This document shows positions 35,970 through 44,798 of a stretch of DNA of 64,000 nt, one piece after another (within the stretch, counting starts at the first letter, position 1; the number at the start of each line of letters is the position of its first letter). A program made the position numbers and the translations under genes. The stretch spans positions 59,468-123,467 of the forward strand of contig NZ_JALU01000005.1 in NCBI RefSeq assembly GCF_000525775.1, read 5' to 3'. The notes under the pieces are model-generated. The model saw only the letters and a program-made list of their open reading frames with translations, made no database searches and had not been told where the DNA came from. This stretch comes from Mogibacterium timidum ATCC 33093. GTDB taxonomy: Bacteria; Bacillota; Clostridia; Peptostreptococcales; Anaerovoracaceae.

Positions 35970-35971
35970 GA

Positions 35972-38443
35972 TTGAATATTGAAAAGAAAAACATATTTCT
36001 TCAAAATACAAAAAGAGAGTTACCATATACTTCACAACAAAAACGGGTTTCCCATGACTATCCAGTAAGAGAAAACCCACATCAACATGTCCAGCGAATT
36101 CTTGATCAATTGATGAGATGTCAAGAGAGGGATCTGTCTTCTGAACAAGTGGCAGCGATAAGGTGTAAATCGGGTTTATACTTGGAATTTGAAGGAGTTG
36201 CTTCAAAGGAAATGAAAGTTAACTCGTTGGAGGATCTGCGGCAGGGGATTCGTTTATTAAATGTCAGAGAAGATGAAGGAGTTATAAAAGCTACAGTATA
36301 TGTGCCTGAAGGTAAGGAAAGCTGTTTTCTTAGAAAAGCAGAGGCGTATAGAGATAGTATTGATATAGCAGAAACGCCAAAGAATAATGATTTGATCTGT
36401 AGTATTGAGAAGATTAGTGTGGCAGTTGTGGAATCATTTTGGGTTGGAGAAAAGTCAATGATCCCGACCCAAAGCAAATCTTGGTGTGAGATATGGTTGA
36501 GATTCGATAAACAAAACGTCAAAATAGCAAAAGAGGACTTTAGAGAATGTTGCGAACAGAATAATATAGATTGTAAAGAACAATATATTAAATTTCCTGA
36601 ACGGTTGGTTTTTCTTGCTCATACTAATAGAGAGGATATAAAGAACCTTATTGTTGGCTGTGATTTCGTGGCGGAAATACGAAAAGCTCCTGAAACCACA
36701 AATTTTTTTGATGAGTTATCTGGTGCGGAGCAAAATGAGTGGGTACAAGAGCTGATCCAGAGGACAATATTTAACGAAACAAATACGGCTGTGTGTTTAT
36801 TGGATACAGGGTTAGAAGGGGGACATCCCTTAATTAAACCAGCTCTTGTTAACAATGGAATTCAATCGGTGAATCCGTCGTGGGGAATTAACGATCAACA
36901 AGGACATGGAACAGAAATGGCAGGGATTGCAATTTACTACGATCTCCAGAAAAAACTGGGAAGTTCGGATGATATTGATATTAATCATCAAATTGAGTCT
37001 GTAAAAATACTACCGCCTAATGGTTCAAATGCCCCTGAACTTTATGGAGCTATTACTGAGCAGGCTGTTGCAATGACCGAAATTCAGAATTCTTCTTTGG
37101 AAAGGTGTTTCTGTATGGCTGTAACGGCTCCAACAGATTCCGTTTCAGATGGAAGACCTTCATCTTGGTCAGGAGCGCTTGACGGTATTGCGGCAGGAGT
37201 TGACAATGGCGATAGCAAACGATTAATAATTGTTAGCGCAGGGAATGTAGAACCTAGTGAATTTGTTACTAGTTTATACCCCGATGCTAATAGATTGCAC
37301 GGAGTTGAGAATCCAGCACAGGCATGGAATGCACTGACAGTTGGAGCATATAATGATGACGTTCAAATTGTGGATAAGGGACTAAATGGATTTATGCCAG
37401 TTGCAGAGTCGGGAGAACTTTCACCATATAGTTCCACTTCTTTAATGTGGGATAAAAAATGGCCTGTAAAACCTGAAATATTATGTAATGGGAGTAATGT
37501 TGCGACTAACGGAGAGGATTATACTAACTGCATGGATTTCTCGTTATTAACCACATCTCATAAATATCTGCAGCATTCTTTTTCTACTATCTGGGCAACA
37601 AGTGCAGCAACCGCCCAAGCTTCATGGATGGCAGCGGAACTATTTGCGGTATATCCTGGAATTTGGCCAGAAACAGTAAGAGGGTTGATTGTTCATTCTG
37701 CAAGATGGACAGAGAAAATGAAGCATCAGTTTTGTAAAGATGATAAAAAAACAACTGGACGGAAAGAACTGATTCGTACATGTGGTTATGGGATACCAAA
37801 TTTGAATAAAGCCATTCAATGCATGAACAATTCAGTTAACATGATTATCCAAGACGAACTTCAACCATTCACGAAAAAGGAAAATGTTTATAAAATGAAT
37901 GAAATGAACATACATGCGCTCCCATGGCCTAAGAATATTTTAGAGGCTTTAGGCTCGACAGAAGCAGAGTTAAAAGTAACTCTTTCATATTTCATTGAAC
38001 CTGGGCCAGGTGAGATTGGGTGGAAAGATAAGTATCGATATCAGTCATGTGGTTTGAGATTTGATGTAATCAATGCTGATGAGGGAATTGAGGACTTTGA
38101 AAAGCGAATTAATATTTATATGCGAGGTGATGATAAGAACGACAAAGGTGAAGGAACTAGTGGCAGTGAAAGATGGTATTTAGGTTCAGATAATCGTGAT
38201 GTGGGATCTATTCATTCTGATTATATGAAACTTAGCGCTGCAGATCTAAGTGAAATTAATCAAATAGCGGTTTATCCAGTTGTTGGTTGGTGGCGGGAAA
38301 GGCATCATTTGGATAAATACGATAGTAAGGTCCGATATTCGTTGGTTGTTTCCATTTCAACCCCTGAATCGAATGTGGACTTATATACATCAATCCTCAC
38401 ACAAATAAAGAATACAGTAGATATTACAATTCCTACAGTTTAA
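35972..38443 (+). CDS. S8 subtilisin-like serine protease, IetS-like
   Basis: An 823-residue intracellular protease with no signal peptide. The N-terminal about 260 residues are unassigned. The catalytic domain (about 265-620) has Asp in AVCLLDTGLEGGHP, His in DQQGHGTEMAGIA, the oxyanion Asn in IIVSAGNVEP and Ser in the diverged ATSAATAQ (GTSMA in canonical subtilisins). A C-terminal about 200-residue domain follows. TTG 35972 with AAGGAGG upstream is the best start. With the preceding AAA protein it forms a candidate defence pair in which the ATPase may gate or target the protease; activity and trigger are unknown. Confidence 0.85.
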   Translation: MNIEKKNIFLQNTKRELPYTSQQKRVSHDYPVRENPHQHVQRILDQLMRCQERDLSSEQVAAIRCKSGLYLEFEGVASKEMKVNSLEDLRQGIRLLNVREDEGVIKATVYVPEGKESCFLRKAEAYRDSIDIAETPKNNDLICSIEKISVAVVESFWVGEKSMIPTQSKSWCEIWLRFDKQNVKIAKEDFRECCEQNNIDCKEQYIKFPERLVFLAHTNREDIKNLIVGCDFVAEIRKAPETTNFFDELSGAEQNEWVQELIQRTIFNETNTAVCLLDTGLEGGHPLIKPALVNNGIQSVNPSWGINDQQGHGTEMAGIAIYYDLQKKLGSSDDIDINHQIESVKILPPNGSNAPELYGAITEQAVAMTEIQNSSLERCFCMAVTAPTDSVSDGRPSSWSGALDGIAAGVDNGDSKRLIIVSAGNVEPSEFVTSLYPDANRLHGVENPAQAWNALTVGAYNDDVQIVDKGLNGFMPVAESGELSPYSSTSLMWDKKWPVKPEILCNGSNVATNGEDYTNCMDFSLLTTSHKYLQHSFSTIWATSAATAQASWMAAELFAVYPGIWPETVRGLIVHSARWTEKMKHQFCKDDKKTTGRKELIRTCGYGIPNLNKAIQCMNNSVNMIIQDELQPFTKKENVYKMNEMNIHALPWPKNILEALGSTEAELKVTLSYFIEPGPGEIGWKDKYRYQSCGLRFDVINADEGIEDFEKRINIYMRGDDKNDKGEGTSGSERWYLGSDNRDVGSIHSDYMKLSAADLSEINQIAVYPVVGWWRERHHLDKYDSKVRYSLVVSISTPESNVDLYTSILTQIKNTVDITIPTV

Positions 38444-38613
38444 TGGTAGAAAACAAAACAATTCACATCACTTACATCAATTTACACAGCAAATAAAACA
38501 ATAGCGATGAAAATTTGCAGAGAGATATGAAAAAGTTATTGAAATTCAAGCATTAAAATAACAGGTTTTGAATGATTGCAGAATTATATGAAATGAGTAA
38601 ATCCAAAATCTCG

Positions 38614-38822
38614 GTTATGAAGTCACTGGTCAAGGGCGGCAGTACAGATGAGAGGGCAGATAGAAAGCTCGATTTATCCAGGGTTAAAGTGGAGCCTTTG
38701 TTTGAAGATGTCGTTGATTTCGATACATTCAGCAAGTCTGATTTCAGAGTTGTGAAGGTGCTGAAGAGGTTCCTAAGAGCAAGAAGCTTCTTAACTTTAC
38801 GCTCAATGATGGTACCGGAAAG
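38614..38822 (+). pseudogene. lysS 3' duplicate, left part
   Basis: Collinear with lysS 32600-32815 at about 90 percent or better, apart from a 7-nt deletion after GTGCTG that breaks the frame. It encodes the start of the EMAPII domain (VEPLFEDVVDFDTFSKSDFR). It is cut at GGAAAG by the IS110 element. There is no start or catalytic core, so it is not a second synthetase. Confidence 0.88.
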
Positions 38823-38929
38823 TCTACTAATAAAAAGTCAAGTATAAGTTTGAGGAGTCAGGAACCAGAAATGGAGGTACCACAAAAAGGCCACCGTAAG
38901 CGCTGGCCGGGGAAAAGAATTGCCACATG

Positions 38930-40159
38930 TTATTCGACAGTAGATTGAACAGCCAGGCACTCCTTGACCTTGCCGTAGTAGATGCGAAGGAACTTATTCG
39001 CTCCGGCAGTCATATAAACCTGATACGGTTTTCCCTCGGATTTCTTCTTCATCATGAAGAGATAGACTGGATCGTCCGCAGGAGCCAGCTAAAGCAAAGT
39101 GGTCATGATCTGGAAAAGTGTTTTTCGAAGGCGCGGCGCTCCGTGCTTCGAAGCCCGATTGCTTTCGTAGTTTACCGTTCCAGATTGATTTACACCGGGA
39201 TCGACGCCTGCAAAGGCTGTAATCGCAGAGCGATGATCAAAGCGTGAAATATCGCCGATCTCAGCCATAAGCTGAGGGCCATAGGTCGGGCCGACGCCAT
39301 ACATGGACATGACTGTGTCGTATTCCGGAAGCGTAAAGGCAAGCTCGTTCATCTTGCGGCGGAACTCTTCGATCTGTCCGGAAATCGTATCCAGCTGTTC
39401 GATATTGCTGAGAATCAGCTGCTTGTATATCGGATCTTTAGGAACGACAGCAACAAGCTCTTTGGAAGCATTAAAAAGCTCCTCCGGTTTATCCGACTGA
39501 AAGTTATAGCCATGGTGCTTACAGAAGTTCTGATAGCGTTCCGTGAAGGTTTTCAGACCGATCTTGCGGACACAGTCCGCATTCCAGAAGGAATGGACGT
39601 AATCAATCCACTTCTCGCTTCCGTCAGTGCGGACAGGGCTGTCAAACAGATTATTGGCACCGGGATAGGTCAGATCCAGAAGGGAAATAAGATTGTTCTT
39701 CAGGGAGACCTTCTGCTGCATGAAGAAGTGAAACTGCGTATTCAGTGTTTTCAGTTGTGTTCGAATAGTATCCATAGCTGAATGCTGACGCAGATGTTCC
39801 CACTTGTCAAGAGTATATTTGGCGATCTTCCTGGCATCAGCAGGATCTGACTTGACTTTCCGAAGCGGATTCTTATCACTGTCATGGTGCTTGACGAGGG
39901 TAGGATTTACAGCTGAAACAAAGATACCTGCATCCAGAAAAGCCTTAAGGACAGGTTCATGATAATGGCCGGTCGTCTCCATGACGACTCTGGTCTCGCC
40001 ATCAAGGCTTCCGACATAGGAGACCAGCTCCGAGAGCCCTTTGACAGAATGAACGACAGTGAAAGGCCTCCGCACGGTTTCGCCTGCAGGGCGCAGTACT
40101 GTGACAGTGCTCTTGCCTTTCGAAACGTCGATACCAACAGCGTTCAACATGAGATACAC
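38930..40159 (-). pseudogene. IS110 transposase with premature amber stop
   Basis: On the minus strand a frame of 409 residues runs from ATG 40159 to TAA 38930. It has the RuvC-like DEDD domain (GIDVSKGKSTVTVL; VVMETTGHYHEPVLKAFL; SDPADARKIAKY) and the C-terminal Tnp_20 domain (YGVGPTYGPQLMAEIGDI; AFAGVDPGVNQSG). A TAG at 39089-39091, after QIMTTLL, truncates it at 356 residues. The frame beyond continues with normal family sequence (LAPADDPVYLFMMKKKSEGK), so the stop is probably a CAG-to-TAG change. The catalytic acidic residues and Ser lie before the stop, so partial function cannot be excluded. Confidence 0.88.
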
Positions 40160-40424
40160 CTCCAGAGATAAATTTGCAGTGGATCAACCATTCCTCATTG
40201 CTTATTCAATCTCCTGGGTATCAAACGAACGCACAAGATGCGGTTCAATCTACGTAAACCGAACAGCTGCGAATGAGTGGCTGGCAGACAGACTTTCCGA
40301 CGGACGCGAGGTCCAAGGAGGACTCCGTCCGAACCAATGCCACTACATTCTAACAGCTTAAGCAACGAGAGGCCTATACCCCCAGCTGGCTGTTGGGGAG
40401 TATAGCCACTACACTTTTATATTA
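40160..40424 (-). ncRNA. Candidate IS110 bridge RNA region
   Basis: IS110-group elements encode a structured bridge RNA in the non-coding end upstream of the transposase gene. Here that end is 265 nt and contains two clear stems: CGGACG...CGTCCG with inner GAG/CTC and TCC/GGA pairs (40301-40331), and a TATACCCCCA/TGGGG-GTATA stem near the element tip (about 40373-40407). Guide loops pairing with donor and target could not be identified by eye. Confidence 0.5.
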
Positions 40425-40750
40425 GGAGAGAACTATTCTTTCCGGTATCAAAGATACATACTCCGCAGATGATCTGGTTGGAAAGACTCTGGTCGCTATA
40501 ACCAACTTGCCTCCTCGCAAGATGATGGGAGTCGAGTCCTGTGGCATGCTGCTCTCCGCTATATGTGATTATGACGGAGGAGAACTGCTTAATCTGGTTG
40601 TGCTGGACGATTCAATTCATGCAGGGGCGAAGCTGTATTAAGATGTACTAAGAGGATGTCCTGCTCTGCATAGAAAGCAGGACATCCTACTTTGGAAGAA
40701 ATTCAGAAAATACATAGATTTAGTTTAAACTTACATCACTTGATGCAGAA
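40425..40750 (+). pseudogene. lysS 3' duplicate, right part with terminator
   Basis: Collinear with lysS 32815 to about 33125 at very high identity, through the stop codon (TAA ending 40641) and the terminator hairpin (about 40653-40688). Homology fades after CATAGATTTA, where this copy has an extra palindromic GTTTAAACT. Confidence 0.88.
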
Positions 40751-40790
40751 TCGTGTGTAGACAAGAATTAATCGCATATTTTTGACATTG

Positions 40791-40824
40791 AATGGGCAGT
40801 TCCGATAGGGATTGCCCATTTTCA
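40791..40824 (+). terminator. Hairpin AATGGGCA/TGCCCATT
   Basis: 8-bp perfect stem (40791-40798 with 40813-40820), followed by TTC and A-rich sequence. It could act in either direction; there is no adjacent intact gene. Confidence 0.4.
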
Positions 40825-41092
40825 AAAATAAGAGAAAAACAAATCGGAATTAGCCGAGCTCTTTGAGCGAGGGAAGCGAAATACTAGGACTAAACTTGTT
40901 CACCGTTGTTTTTCGGATGACGAACCATTCTGCCAGGAACAATACTACGGAGATTAAACAGTATATCCTGTGCTAACATAGAGAGTGTCGCAGATGACTC
41001 GAATCTTCAAGACCCCGAGCTCCTACCGGATACCTTCAGCATCATTAACTTATGGTTGCGGTTGTTCGAAGCCATTTCATATGTGCTATCGT

Positions 41093-41248
41093 CTATTTGC
41101 TTTTGCCCGGATACTGATGTCCATGCCTCAGACAGAAAGCGTTGATCTGCTGCCTCACCTTTTTCAGTGCCGCCCTGTGGTCATCACGCATACGGATGTA
41201 ATCCTTGACCTGATCATCATCTCTTGTTGATTGTATGTCTTTTTTCAT
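41093..41248 (-). pseudogene. Internal fragment of an IS110-family transposase
   Basis: The minus-strand frame from ATG 41248 reads QSTRDDDQVKDYIRMRDDHR, then AALKKVRQQINAFCLRHGHQ, ending in TAG 41093-41095. This is the helical linker segment of a different IS110 subtype from the one at 39 kb. Sequence on to about 41000 (MKWLR in another frame) looks like its degraded continuation. GAGTGTCGCA-type strings at about 40983 and 41254 flank the fragment. Confidence 0.65.
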
Positions 41249-41435
41249 TTATTGAGTGTCGCACTTTATTTTACAACTGGGAGAGGAAATTTTATTACAC
41301 AAATCTATAAATTTAGGCTGTAAAAGTTGTTCATAAAATGATACAATGAACTCGTTTATAAGGGCTGGCTTTGCTTTTATATATTGAAACTTGACTTGAT
41401 AAGGCGAAATTACAATTATATAGGAGGAATGTATT

Positions 41436-41906
41436 ATGGGTTGGTTTGGAAAGAAGAAAGAATGGGATACTCTAAAATCCGATACAAACAAAAGCCGATT
41501 AAGAGAATTATTTAATGGAGTTATGGAAGATGGAGACTCCTACAATATTGTTTATGGGTACGGTTTGAATATCAAAACCAGTAGTTATATTTTAGCCCGT
41601 AAAACCACATATACATATACAAGTTTAATTATAGGTTATCGTGAATCTGATATGAGCATAGCACTACTACAAACAACTCCGGAACTTGAGGGGTGTAGTG
41701 AAGCTGAAATTTTTAGAAAAGACAATATTAAAAAAGCAAAAATGGTAACAGGTATGTATACGATTTATCATCAAGGCGGAATGATGGCGGGATATACCCA
41801 ATTTGCAACTTTACCGGGAAATGATGAAAAATTTCTTGCTTATGTATATCAGCCGGAAGAATATGATAAGTTTGATGCATTCTTTAGGGAATTTTCGGGC
41901 AGGTAA
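41436..41906 (+). CDS. Unknown 156-residue protein
   Basis: Begins MGWFGKKKEWDTLKSDTNKS after an ideal AGGAGG site. It is soluble and mixed alpha/beta, with YGYGLNIKTSSYILARKTTY and SLIIGYRESDMSIALL suggesting beta strands. I do not recognise the family. The next gene, 3 bp on, is a small membrane protein, so the two may work together. The neighbourhood is IS-rich and codon use is AT-rich, consistent with acquired DNA. Confidence 0.75.
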   Translation: MGWFGKKKEWDTLKSDTNKSRLRELFNGVMEDGDSYNIVYGYGLNIKTSSYILARKTTYTYTSLIIGYRESDMSIALLQTTPELEGCSEAEIFRKDNIKKAKMVTGMYTIYHQGGMMAGYTQFATLPGNDEKFLAYVYQPEEYDKFDAFFREFSGR

Positions 41907-41909
41907 GCT

Positions 41910-42101
41910 ATGAATTGGCTAATATACTTTTTAATCTTTTTAATTATCTGTATTGTATGGTTTGTTATCACACGAGTTTGGGTAAATTTGATAGATTTGA
42001 TTATCTCTACTTTCAAGAAAGTGTTGGGACTAAATAAAAATAACAGTACAGAAAATTGGCATACTTTGGAAGATATTAGGGAAAAGAATAAAAAAGAATA
42101 A
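41910..42101 (+). CDS. Small single-helix membrane protein
   Basis: 63 residues: a hydrophobic helix (WLIYFLIFLIICIVWFVITR) at the N-terminus and a basic, Asn/Lys-rich cytoplasmic tail ending REKNKKE. No family recognised. It starts 4 nt after the stop of the preceding unknown gene with only GGCAGG as a weak site, so translation is probably coupled. A terminator follows. Confidence 0.6.
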   Translation: MNWLIYFLIFLIICIVWFVITRVWVNLIDLIISTFKKVLGLNKNNSTENWHTLEDIREKNKKE

Positions 42102-42168
42102 AAAAGATTAAATAACAGATACGATTAAATTTATAAGATTTTGAAGAGCAGTAAATCAAATGATATGT

Positions 42169-42206
42169 ACCCTCCTTATTGGTTGTCCAGTAAAGAGGGT
42201 GTTTTC
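42169..42206 (+). terminator. Terminator after the unknown gene pair
   Basis: ACCCTC (42169-42174) pairs with GAGGGT (42195-42200); an inner TTATTGG/CCAGTAA extends the stem; GTTTTC follows. Confidence 0.65.
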
Positions 42207-42697
42207 ATGCGCTGCAGTTATGAGTTTAAGTTAGCTAGTGCTCACGCGCTCCGAAGCATTGTTAAATACAGCTTAACTCATTGAAAATACTGCAGTTTAT
42301 GCTCATCTGTAGTATAATACAGGTGCAAGGAAATGTTGTAAAAACGGCCAAAAACCGTGCACCTGATTAAACCGGAGACATCAATGACATGATCCTCGAG
42401 TACAATACTACAGATGATGACAATGATCCAAACGGGTCACCTTCAGAGGGACGCACTGATGAGACTTCATCAGTGCTCAGGGCATAGAACTCAAGCCAAA
42501 ACAGCCTGAGCGGCTTACAGTTGTTCGCATTAGAGCCAACTTTCTAACAACGAATTGTTGTGCATACGCTAAATATATCAAAAGATGAGGGAGGATCATT
42601 CAAAAATGGACTCATGATACCATCCGCAGAACACGCGGTAATTATTATAGGGGAATACCGTAAACATATTTTAAACTGCAGAGGAAGTGATATTGAA
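42207..42697. other. Non-coding or degraded stretch
   Basis: No intact gene. A TATAAT lies near 42315. A short acidic frame (MILEYNTTDDDNDPNGSP..., ATG 42389 to TAG 42487) and neighbouring phrases such as RPKTVHL in another frame look like scraps of a transposase-like gene, but I cannot name it. Confidence 0.3.
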
Positions 42698-43135
42698 ATG
42701 TGTAAAGAATGTTATGCTGATAAAAAAAGAATAACACCACTTTTAAATCCATTGGATTGCTTAGAAAATCATACACAATATATCTGTGGGACCTGTGGTA
42801 GGTGCATTTGTATTGAGCATGAGCAAAACCGAGGCTTGCAGCGATGGAATTTTCCTTTTAAATCATTGGAAATTGCCAAGTTGTATTTGAGAACTGCCGA
42901 TTATACAATGAAAAAATCATGTGGAATCTATGAGCTCAGAAGCAAAAATGGTAGATTATCATACAAAATCTTTGCGGATTGCGAAGACTTACGAGTATAT
43001 TTGAGAAAGAATAAAGATAAAACCTGTGAATCGATGTCTCCTGTTTTTCGAGTGGAAGAATATGAGGAGCATCCCAATACTCAGATTAGAAAATTAACTT
43101 CTGACGAAATACAAAAATATATGGCGGAAAGATAG
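42698..43135 (+). CDS. Conserved protein with Cys-rich zinc-binding N-terminus
   Basis: 145 residues from ATG 42698 (MCKECYADKKRITPLLNPLD). The first half holds CKEC, then YICGTCGRCICIEHE, a likely zinc ribbon or knuckle; the second half (FPFKSLEIAKLYLRTADYT, GIYELRSKNGRLSYKIFAD) is alpha/beta. I recognise this as a recurrent small Firmicutes protein without known function. The frame is open for 46 more codons upstream, but those residues do not look related and AGGAAG before 42698 favours the shorter form. Confidence 0.6.
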   Translation: MCKECYADKKRITPLLNPLDCLENHTQYICGTCGRCICIEHEQNRGLQRWNFPFKSLEIAKLYLRTADYTMKKSCGIYELRSKNGRLSYKIFADCEDLRVYLRKNKDKTCESMSPVFRVEEYEEHPNTQIRKLTSDEIQKYMAER

Positions 43136-43160
43136 ATTAGAATTTAATGTGGTGTTTGAA

Positions 43161-43742
43161 ATGAAAACGGTAGTTGTATATATTCATGGTGCAGGAGGAA
43201 GCGGAGCATTATAAAGGATTGTTCCCGGACAGTGAAGTAATCGGTTTTGATTATCGATCACAGACACCTTGGGACGCAATAACTGAGTTTCAGAATTTTT
43301 TTGAGACGATAATGCGGAGTATAATTCTGCTATTCTGATTGCAAACAGTATTGGCGCTTTCTTTGCCATGCATGCATTGTCTGCTGTTTGTTTTGAAAAG
43401 ACGTATTTTATTTCGCCTATAGTGGATATGGAGAAGCTGATTACTGATATGATGCGACGGGCTGGTGTAACCGAAGAAGAACTTGAAGAAAAAGAAATCG
43501 TTAAAATTTCATTTGGCCAGGATTTGTCATGGAAATACCTAACATGGGTAAGAAATCATTCCTTCGTTTGGAACCATCCTACGGCCATATTATACGGAAA
43601 TTACGATAACCTGCAGTCTATTTATACCATACAGACATTTGCAAGAGAATGCGAAGCGACGATAACCGTAATGAAAAACGGTGAACATTGGTTTCATACT
43701 GAAGAGCAGATGAAATTCCTGGATCAATGGATATGCAGTTAA
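43161..43742 (+). pseudogene. Alpha/beta hydrolase, two frameshifts
   Basis: Starts MKTVVVYIHGAGGS, a typical small-hydrolase oxyanion motif, then loses frame at about 43198. The other frame gives EEAEHYKGLFPDSEVIGFDY. Frame changes again near the T7 run around 43300, after which the nucleophile elbow ILIANSIGAFF and the catalytic His in MKNGEHWFHTEEQ are readable to TAA 43742. A short deletion in the N-terminal glycine loop and a second indel explain it. Function lost unless these are sequencing errors. Confidence 0.78.
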
Positions 43743-43965
43743 ATCTCAGTTTGCATTCATATCTCAGTACAGCGCTGAGACGCCCCGGAATACAAGAGGT
43801 GCTACGGACTTGATAGATGATATGTAGATGAGGTAGCGTGTATCATAAACAGTTCAAAAACGGAATTATTTTGCAGTATCAATCTGGCTTCAGGATATAC
43901 TCTGCTTGAATTTGCAGAGGCGGATTAAATGAGTGAAAGAAAGCTCTCACACTCTCGATACAGCA

Positions 43966-44094
43966 CTACTCAAGGCCTTATATCTATCTACCTTGCAGGC
44001 TACTAAAAAGTGGACTTTACCAATTCGCAATTGGGCAAAAGTCTATGGAGAATTCAGCATTATGTACCCGGACAGGATGCCTGAAACGATGTAG
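43966..44094 (+). pseudogene. C-terminal fragment of an IS256-family transposase
   Basis: LLKALYLSTLQATKKWTLPI followed by RNWAKVYGEFSIMYPDRMPE matches the KKWTMPIRNWG...L end of IS256 transposases. Only 42 codons remain, and no element ends were found. The rest of 43743-44285 shows no gene. Confidence 0.7.
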
Positions 44095-44285
44095 CACAGC
44101 TCAAAAAACAAGGAAGGCCAATCCGAATGGAATGGCTTTCTCTTGACATGCTTGCACATGTTTATTATATTGTGGTAAAGACGTATTCTTTGCAAACAAA
44201 GGGATACATTCACTCAATCTACCATAGTGGGCTATTTTACAGACCCGAAAAAGTTTCACACACTCTCAAAGTTCCTCGAGATACG

Positions 44286-44765
44286 TTAAAAAATCAGCGC
44301 AACGATCTCAGCAACAATTACTGCCCCAACAATCCAGATCAGGGTAAGAAGTCCTCGCTTTTTTAATACCTGCTTCCACGTCTGAACAAATGGCAATTCT
44401 TCGCAACCTGCCAGTATCCAAAACTTGCTGTGTCCTACCCATATTTTATCAATCACGATACCGTCATACCAGTTCATAACCTCTAAAAACAACAATGCCA
44501 AAAGATAAGCTGTCTTGAAATCCGATACTCTATGCAACACACCAATTATAAGTACAAGTGCAACTAACATGATAATATAAAATTCTGTCATGAAGATTTT
44601 CTTTTTACGCTGCATTACTTCTTTTGTGGTCAAACCTATTTCAATGGCTCTCTCCTGAACGATTTTCGGATAAAAATACAACCCATCAATTGCACCACCT
44701 CTCACAGCATACCTCACCATCATTGTAAACAGGAGACAGTACAAAATTAATTCCAATGCAATCAT
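44286..44765 (-). CDS. Unknown 159-residue membrane protein
   Basis: Four likely transmembrane helices: LELILYCLLFTMMVRYAV; FYIIMLVALVLIIGVL; AYLLALLFLEVMNWY; LLTLIWIVGAVIVAEIVALI. A charged loop TTKEVMQRKKK lies between the first two. GGAGGTGGC precedes the ATG. No family recognised. It is followed by unrelated sequence downstream and preceded by an SRPBCC-like gene on the same strand (33 bp away), probably one operon. Confidence 0.7.
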   Translation of the reverse strand: MIALELILYCLLFTMMVRYAVRGGAIDGLYFYPKIVQERAIEIGLTTKEVMQRKKKIFMTEFYIIMLVALVLIIGVLHRVSDFKTAYLLALLFLEVMNWYDGIVIDKIWVGHSKFWILAGCEELPFVQTWKQVLKKRGLLTLIWIVGAVIVAEIVALIF

Positions 44766-44798
44766 ATTGCCACCTCCACAACTTCATATTTATTATTG

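Larger units (their letters stand above)
38823..40424 (-). mobile_element. IS110-family insertion sequence inside the lysS duplicate
   Basis: The boundaries follow from the interrupted homology: lysS reads GGAAAG|GAGAGAAC, and the duplicate has GGAAAG at 38822 and GGAGAGAAC resuming at 40425. That gives a 1.6-kb element with no terminal inverted repeats and at most one shared base at the junction, as expected for IS110 (no target duplication). It carries one transposase gene on the minus strand, a short 107-nt end after the gene and a longer 265-nt non-coding end before it. Confidence 0.88.

Noticed and set aside
38614..40750. A functional second lysyl-tRNA synthetase or a free-standing Trbp111-like protein
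   Set aside because: No catalytic core, a 7-nt deletion and an IS insertion break the frame.
42389..42487. A 32-codon acidic frame as a small gene
   Set aside because: No ribosome-binding site and neighbouring frames contain transposase-like scraps, so it is more likely debris.
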